A stretch of DNA of 64,000 nucleotides from NCBI GenBank assembly GCA_905234755.1, contig CAJOIT010000003.1, forward strand, positions 1,037,140 to 1,101,139, in the 5' to 3' direction. This document shows positions 62,010-64,000 of the stretch, piece after piece. A program made the position numbers and the translations under genes. The stretch is from an uncultured Bacteroidales bacterium. GTDB lineage: Bacteria; Bacteroidota; Bacteroidia; Bacteroidales; ML635J-15. Within the stretch, counting starts at the first letter, position 1, and each line of letters opens with the position of its first letter. The notes under the pieces are model-generated. The model did no database searches. It was not told the origin of the DNA and saw only the letters and a list, made by a program, of their open reading frames with translations.

Positions 62010-63161
62010 CTAAAAATTCTTCTTTATCCATTCCGAAAAGAAGTAATCGTAAACCCGATAGGTGCCATTATCTTGAGTAAGAATATCTTCGTTAAGCAAT
62101 GCCTTTGATGCGACTTGCACCGAACTTGCCGACAGCAGACGATGTTTCTTGATAAATGCACCGGAAGTAATAGACTTCGCCGCGCCGTCCTTTGCAATAG
62201 CCAGCAGCACCTGCTTCTGCTTTGCCGGAATTCTATTCATCAGTTCCCTAAACGCCATATCCTGAGAGCCTACAACATTCGACAAAGCAATGCTAACCTT
62301 ATCTATATTACAAGTTTCACCTTGCGCTGTAAGAGCAAACAACTCGTTCATCATCATCTGCACATACCAAGAAGTCCCATCAAACATATTGTAAACATTC
62401 TCAACAACTTCTTCTGAAACCGACTTGCCATAACCGCTAAACTTTTCTTGCGCAAATTTCAAGTACGAATCGTAAGGGATTGGATTCAGCCCCATCGTAA
62501 GCACGCTTTGATAAAAGGGTTTTGCTGCCGACATAAACATTTTTGCCATCAGATGCCTCTTGCTTCCCGCAAATATGAACTGAGCATTCTTGCAATGCTG
62601 TATCTTGGTGCGCAACAACGCCTCAACTCTTTCACCATCAGGATAATTCGCAATCTGTTGGAACTCGTCGAAAGCAACCACGCAAGGCTTGTCGGCAGAA
62701 TCAATGTACTCGAAAATTTCATCAAGCGTAATGTCTGGCGAAGATACATCTCCCAGACTAAGGTCAAATGTCGGCATAGCAGTTGCCACATCAATAGAAA
62801 ACCCGACTTTCAATGAACGCACTATCTGAGCGAATCTTTCCCTAAACTTTTTGTCCCGAGTTTTCAGCTGCTCAAAAATGCCTTTGCCTAAAATGTATAT
62901 GAATTCGGCAAACGAGCGGGTGCCGTATATGTCAACGAAAAAAGTATAGTATCTGGACTCGATTTGCGGTTGCTGGAATGTATGCTCAATAAGTCCCGAT
63001 TTTCCAATGCGGCGCTGTGATATGAGAGCAACATTTCTTCCGTTTTCGATATGCTTTATTAGTGTTTTTGTTTCTTCCAAGCGGTCACAAAAGTACTCTT
63101 CCGAAACATATTTTCCAACAACAAACGGGTTGTCAATCAATATTTTACTTTCAGTTTTCAT
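62010..63161 (-). CDS. AAA+/STAND-like ATPase (archaeal ATPase_2 family, COG1672-like)
   Basis: A 383-residue ATPase. The start at 63161 (MKTESKILIDNPFVVGKYVS) matches the family opening NPF..G, and the reading frame upstream only translates a repeated 15-bp stretch. The nucleotide-binding loop is SQRRIGKSGLI (48-58), the usual variant of this family. Walker B is VVAFDEFQQI (161-170). A sensor region (FIFAGSKRHLM) and a C-terminal winged helix (about 320-383, ending YDYFFSEWIKKNF) complete it. No nuclease (DUF234/PD-DExK) domain follows the winged helix, unlike many relatives. Role unknown; relatives occur in archaea and Bacteroidota near mobile or defence genes. It is convergent with DUF4325. 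Confidence 0.88.
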   Translation of the reverse strand: MKTESKILIDNPFVVGKYVSEEYFCDRLEETKTLIKHIENGRNVALISQRRIGKSGLIEHTFQQPQIESRYYTFFVDIYGTRSFAEFIYILGKGIFEQLKTRDKKFRERFAQIVRSLKVGFSIDVATAMPTFDLSLGDVSSPDITLDEIFEYIDSADKPCVVAFDEFQQIANYPDGERVEALLRTKIQHCKNAQFIFAGSKRHLMAKMFMSAAKPFYQSVLTMGLNPIPYDSYLKFAQEKFSGYGKSVSEEVVENVYNMFDGTSWYVQMMMNELFALTAQGETCNIDKVSIALSNVVGSQDMAFRELMNRIPAKQKQVLLAIAKDGAAKSITSGAFIKKHRLLSASSVQVASKALLNEDILTQDNGTYRVYDYFFSEWIKKNF

Positions 63162-63202
63162 AAAATTATTGCATTTACAATTATTGCATTTACAATAAAA
63201 TG

Positions 63203-63231
63203 CAAACATAGCTTTTTTTTCACATATACAA
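63203..63231 (-). promoter_or_regulatory. Promoter of the AAA ATPase gene
   Basis: On the minus strand TTG (63229-63231), 18 nt, then TATGTTTG (63203-63210), a perfect -7 box. The leader between it and the ATG carries two copies of TTATTGCATTTACAA, the same 15-bp unit in tandem (63166-63195). Confidence 0.6.
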
Positions 63232-63280
63232 GAGATTTTGGGGGAGAATTTTCATCGAAAAGAAATAATTGTTTCTTGTA

Positions 63281-63373
63281 GCAGAAGTGCTAACATCCAA
63301 GTCGGAAGTGCTGAAGCCAAATCTCGATGGCTACAAAATTGAATATAGACTGCTGTCGATGGAGGATATGTAG
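63281..63373 (+). pseudogene. Decayed 3' gene fragment, copy 2
   Basis: Thirty codons ending at TAG 63373 (AEVLTSKSEVLKPNLDGYKI then EYRLLSMEDM) match copy 1 at 60773-60919. There is no start and no upstream body. Confidence 0.6.
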
Positions 63374-63397
63374 GAAGAGCCTGGATGTTGTCAATGT

Positions 63398-63515
63398 TGT
63401 CTGGATTTGCAATCCAGACAGCGTGAATATAAGGATTTTAAATCCGCTTAATATTGTTCTATCTTCGCATTACAAATGCTAATATTCGTATGTGTCGGAT
63501 TTCAAATCCGACACA
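63398..63515. repeat. Cluster of three REP-like palindromes
   Basis: Three hairpins share the core GGATTT/AAATCC. TGTCTGGATT pairs with AATCCAGACA (63398-63420, loop TGC); AAGGATTTTAAATCCGCTT is imperfect (63431-63449); TGTGTCGGATTT pairs with AAATCCGACACA (63491-63515, single-base loop). They lie between decayed fragments 2 and 3 and look like a BIME-type group. REPs are mobilised by RAYTs, of which a frameshifted copy lies at 41172. Confidence 0.75.
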
Positions 63516-63524
63516 ACTGCGGAA

Positions 63525-63581
63525 ACAAATCTCGACGGCTATGAAATTGAATATAGTCTGTTGTCGATGGGGGATATGTAG
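63525..63581 (+). pseudogene. Decayed 3' gene fragment, copy 3
   Basis: Eighteen codons ending at TAG 63581 (TNLDGYEIEYSLLSMGDM) match copies 1 and 2. The body is absent and the 5' edge runs into the REP-like cluster. Confidence 0.55.
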
Positions 63582-63776
63582 AAAGTAATGAGAATAATTG
63601 CTAGTCTTTTAAACAGGACAAATTATTTTTCCATTTTATGATTTCCATTTTATGGAAAAATGTTCATACAGATTTTTTGCGCTATGGCTAAATCGGCAAT
63701 AAGAAAATGTGTTGCTGAATTATAGGTTGTAAATCCGAAAGGACAGAAAATAAATTTTTATTTTGCAATTTTTATG

Positions 63777-63784
63777 TATATTTG
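63777..63784 (+). promoter_or_regulatory. -7 box for the right-edge ATPase gene
   Basis: TATATTTG matches TAnnTTTG exactly and lies 22 nt upstream of the ATG at 63807. No TTG at the -33 spacing. Confidence 0.5.
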
Positions 63785-63806
63785 TAATAATAAAATTTCC
63801 CTTAAA

Positions 63807-64000
63807 ATGAAAGTAAAACATATTGATATACAAAACTTTCACGCCATCAGAAATTTCAATTATGAGTGTGGAGAAGGTGTTAATGTATTGATAGGTGTAA
63901 ATGGTGCTGGAAAATCCTCTTTTTTGCAGGCTATCAAGATATTGATGTCGTGGTTTGTGGCTAGGGTAAGAAATCCTAAAGGACGAGGGCCAGTTTGGCG
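63807..64000 (+). CDS. SMC/RecF/OLD-like ATPase, 5' end only
   Basis: The first 64 codons of a gene cut by the right edge. MKVKHIDIQNFHAIRNFNYE leads into GVNGAGKSSFL (Walker A, residues 30-37), the standard opening of AAA_23/AAA_15-type ATPases such as RecF, OLD nucleases, RloC and many defence ATPases. Residues 40-64 (IKILMSWFVARVRNPKGRGP) are compatible with an ATPase of the retron or OLD/AbiEii-like class, but the fragment cannot decide. The accessory surroundings make a defence gene plausible, not proven. The start follows a -7 box by 22 nt. Confidence 0.88.
   Translation, partial: MKVKHIDIQNFHAIRNFNYECGEGVNVLIGVNGAGKSSFLQAIKILMSWFVARVRNPKGRGPVW

Overview
The window comes from a Bacteroidota chromosome, most likely a Bacteroidales member. 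Three signs point there: (i) secreted proteins end in type IX secretion (T9SS) sorting domains (type B at 16773-20564, type A at 25837-29937); (ii) many genes are preceded by the Bacteroidota -7 box TAnnTTTG, several with a TTG about 19 nt upstream, and lack a clear Shine-Dalgarno; (iii) family content is typical (TamB/AsmA giants, DUF1573, GH78, CHU_C-type domains). No rRNA or tRNA gene was seen. A ptb-buk pair suggests an anaerobe able to form butyrate.

Layout. 1-9.1 kb: a subtilisin-like protease running off the left edge, two DUF1573 proteins, tsaD, and a TamB-like protein. 9.1-16.4 kb: a polyprenyl-phosphate glycosyltransferase, ptb-buk, a one-polypeptide MmeI-like (type IIL) restriction-modification enzyme, a PduO-type cobalamin adenosyltransferase and a DUF2795 protein. 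16.8-30.7 kb: surface and envelope genes (T9SS type B protein, secreted C1 peptidase, AsmA-like protein, T9SS type A protein with P-domains), a small membrane protein and an acetyltransferase. 30.9-39.6 kb: cysS, a secreted TPR-CHAT protein, then coiled-coil protein - zapA - candidate 6S RNA - rny - sugar epimerase.

39.7-47.8 kb is the main accessory block. It is a type I restriction-modification operon on the minus strand, in the order hsdR - membrane-anchored HEPN-like protein - PD-(D/E)xK/ImmA-IrrE fusion - hsdS - five 29-bp hairpin-forming tandem repeats - frameshifted RAYT transposase - hsdM. The two inserted genes are much more AT-rich than hsdR and hsdM. The RAYT gene has its own promoter, carries a 50-bp perfect palindrome inside its reading frame, and its stop codon overlaps the hsdM start.

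47.8-60.4 kb returns to housekeeping and envelope genes (DUF4197 lipoprotein, cstA, SDR, kdsA, priA, patatin-BamA-like protein, thioredoxin-like protein, GH78). 60.4-64 kb is a second accessory patch: a degenerate MITE-like element, three decayed copies of one gene's 3' end, a GHKL ATPase overlapping a STAS-like DUF4325 gene, a STAND/ATPase_2-type ATPase, a cluster of REP-like palindromes, and the start of an SMC/RecF/OLD-like ATPase running off the right edge.

The best candidates for something undescribed are the remodelled type I RM operon (HEPN plus nuclease-peptidase fusion plus RAYT and repeats) and the GHKL-DUF4325 pair with its surroundings. All functions are read from sequence motifs and family knowledge; no database search was run.
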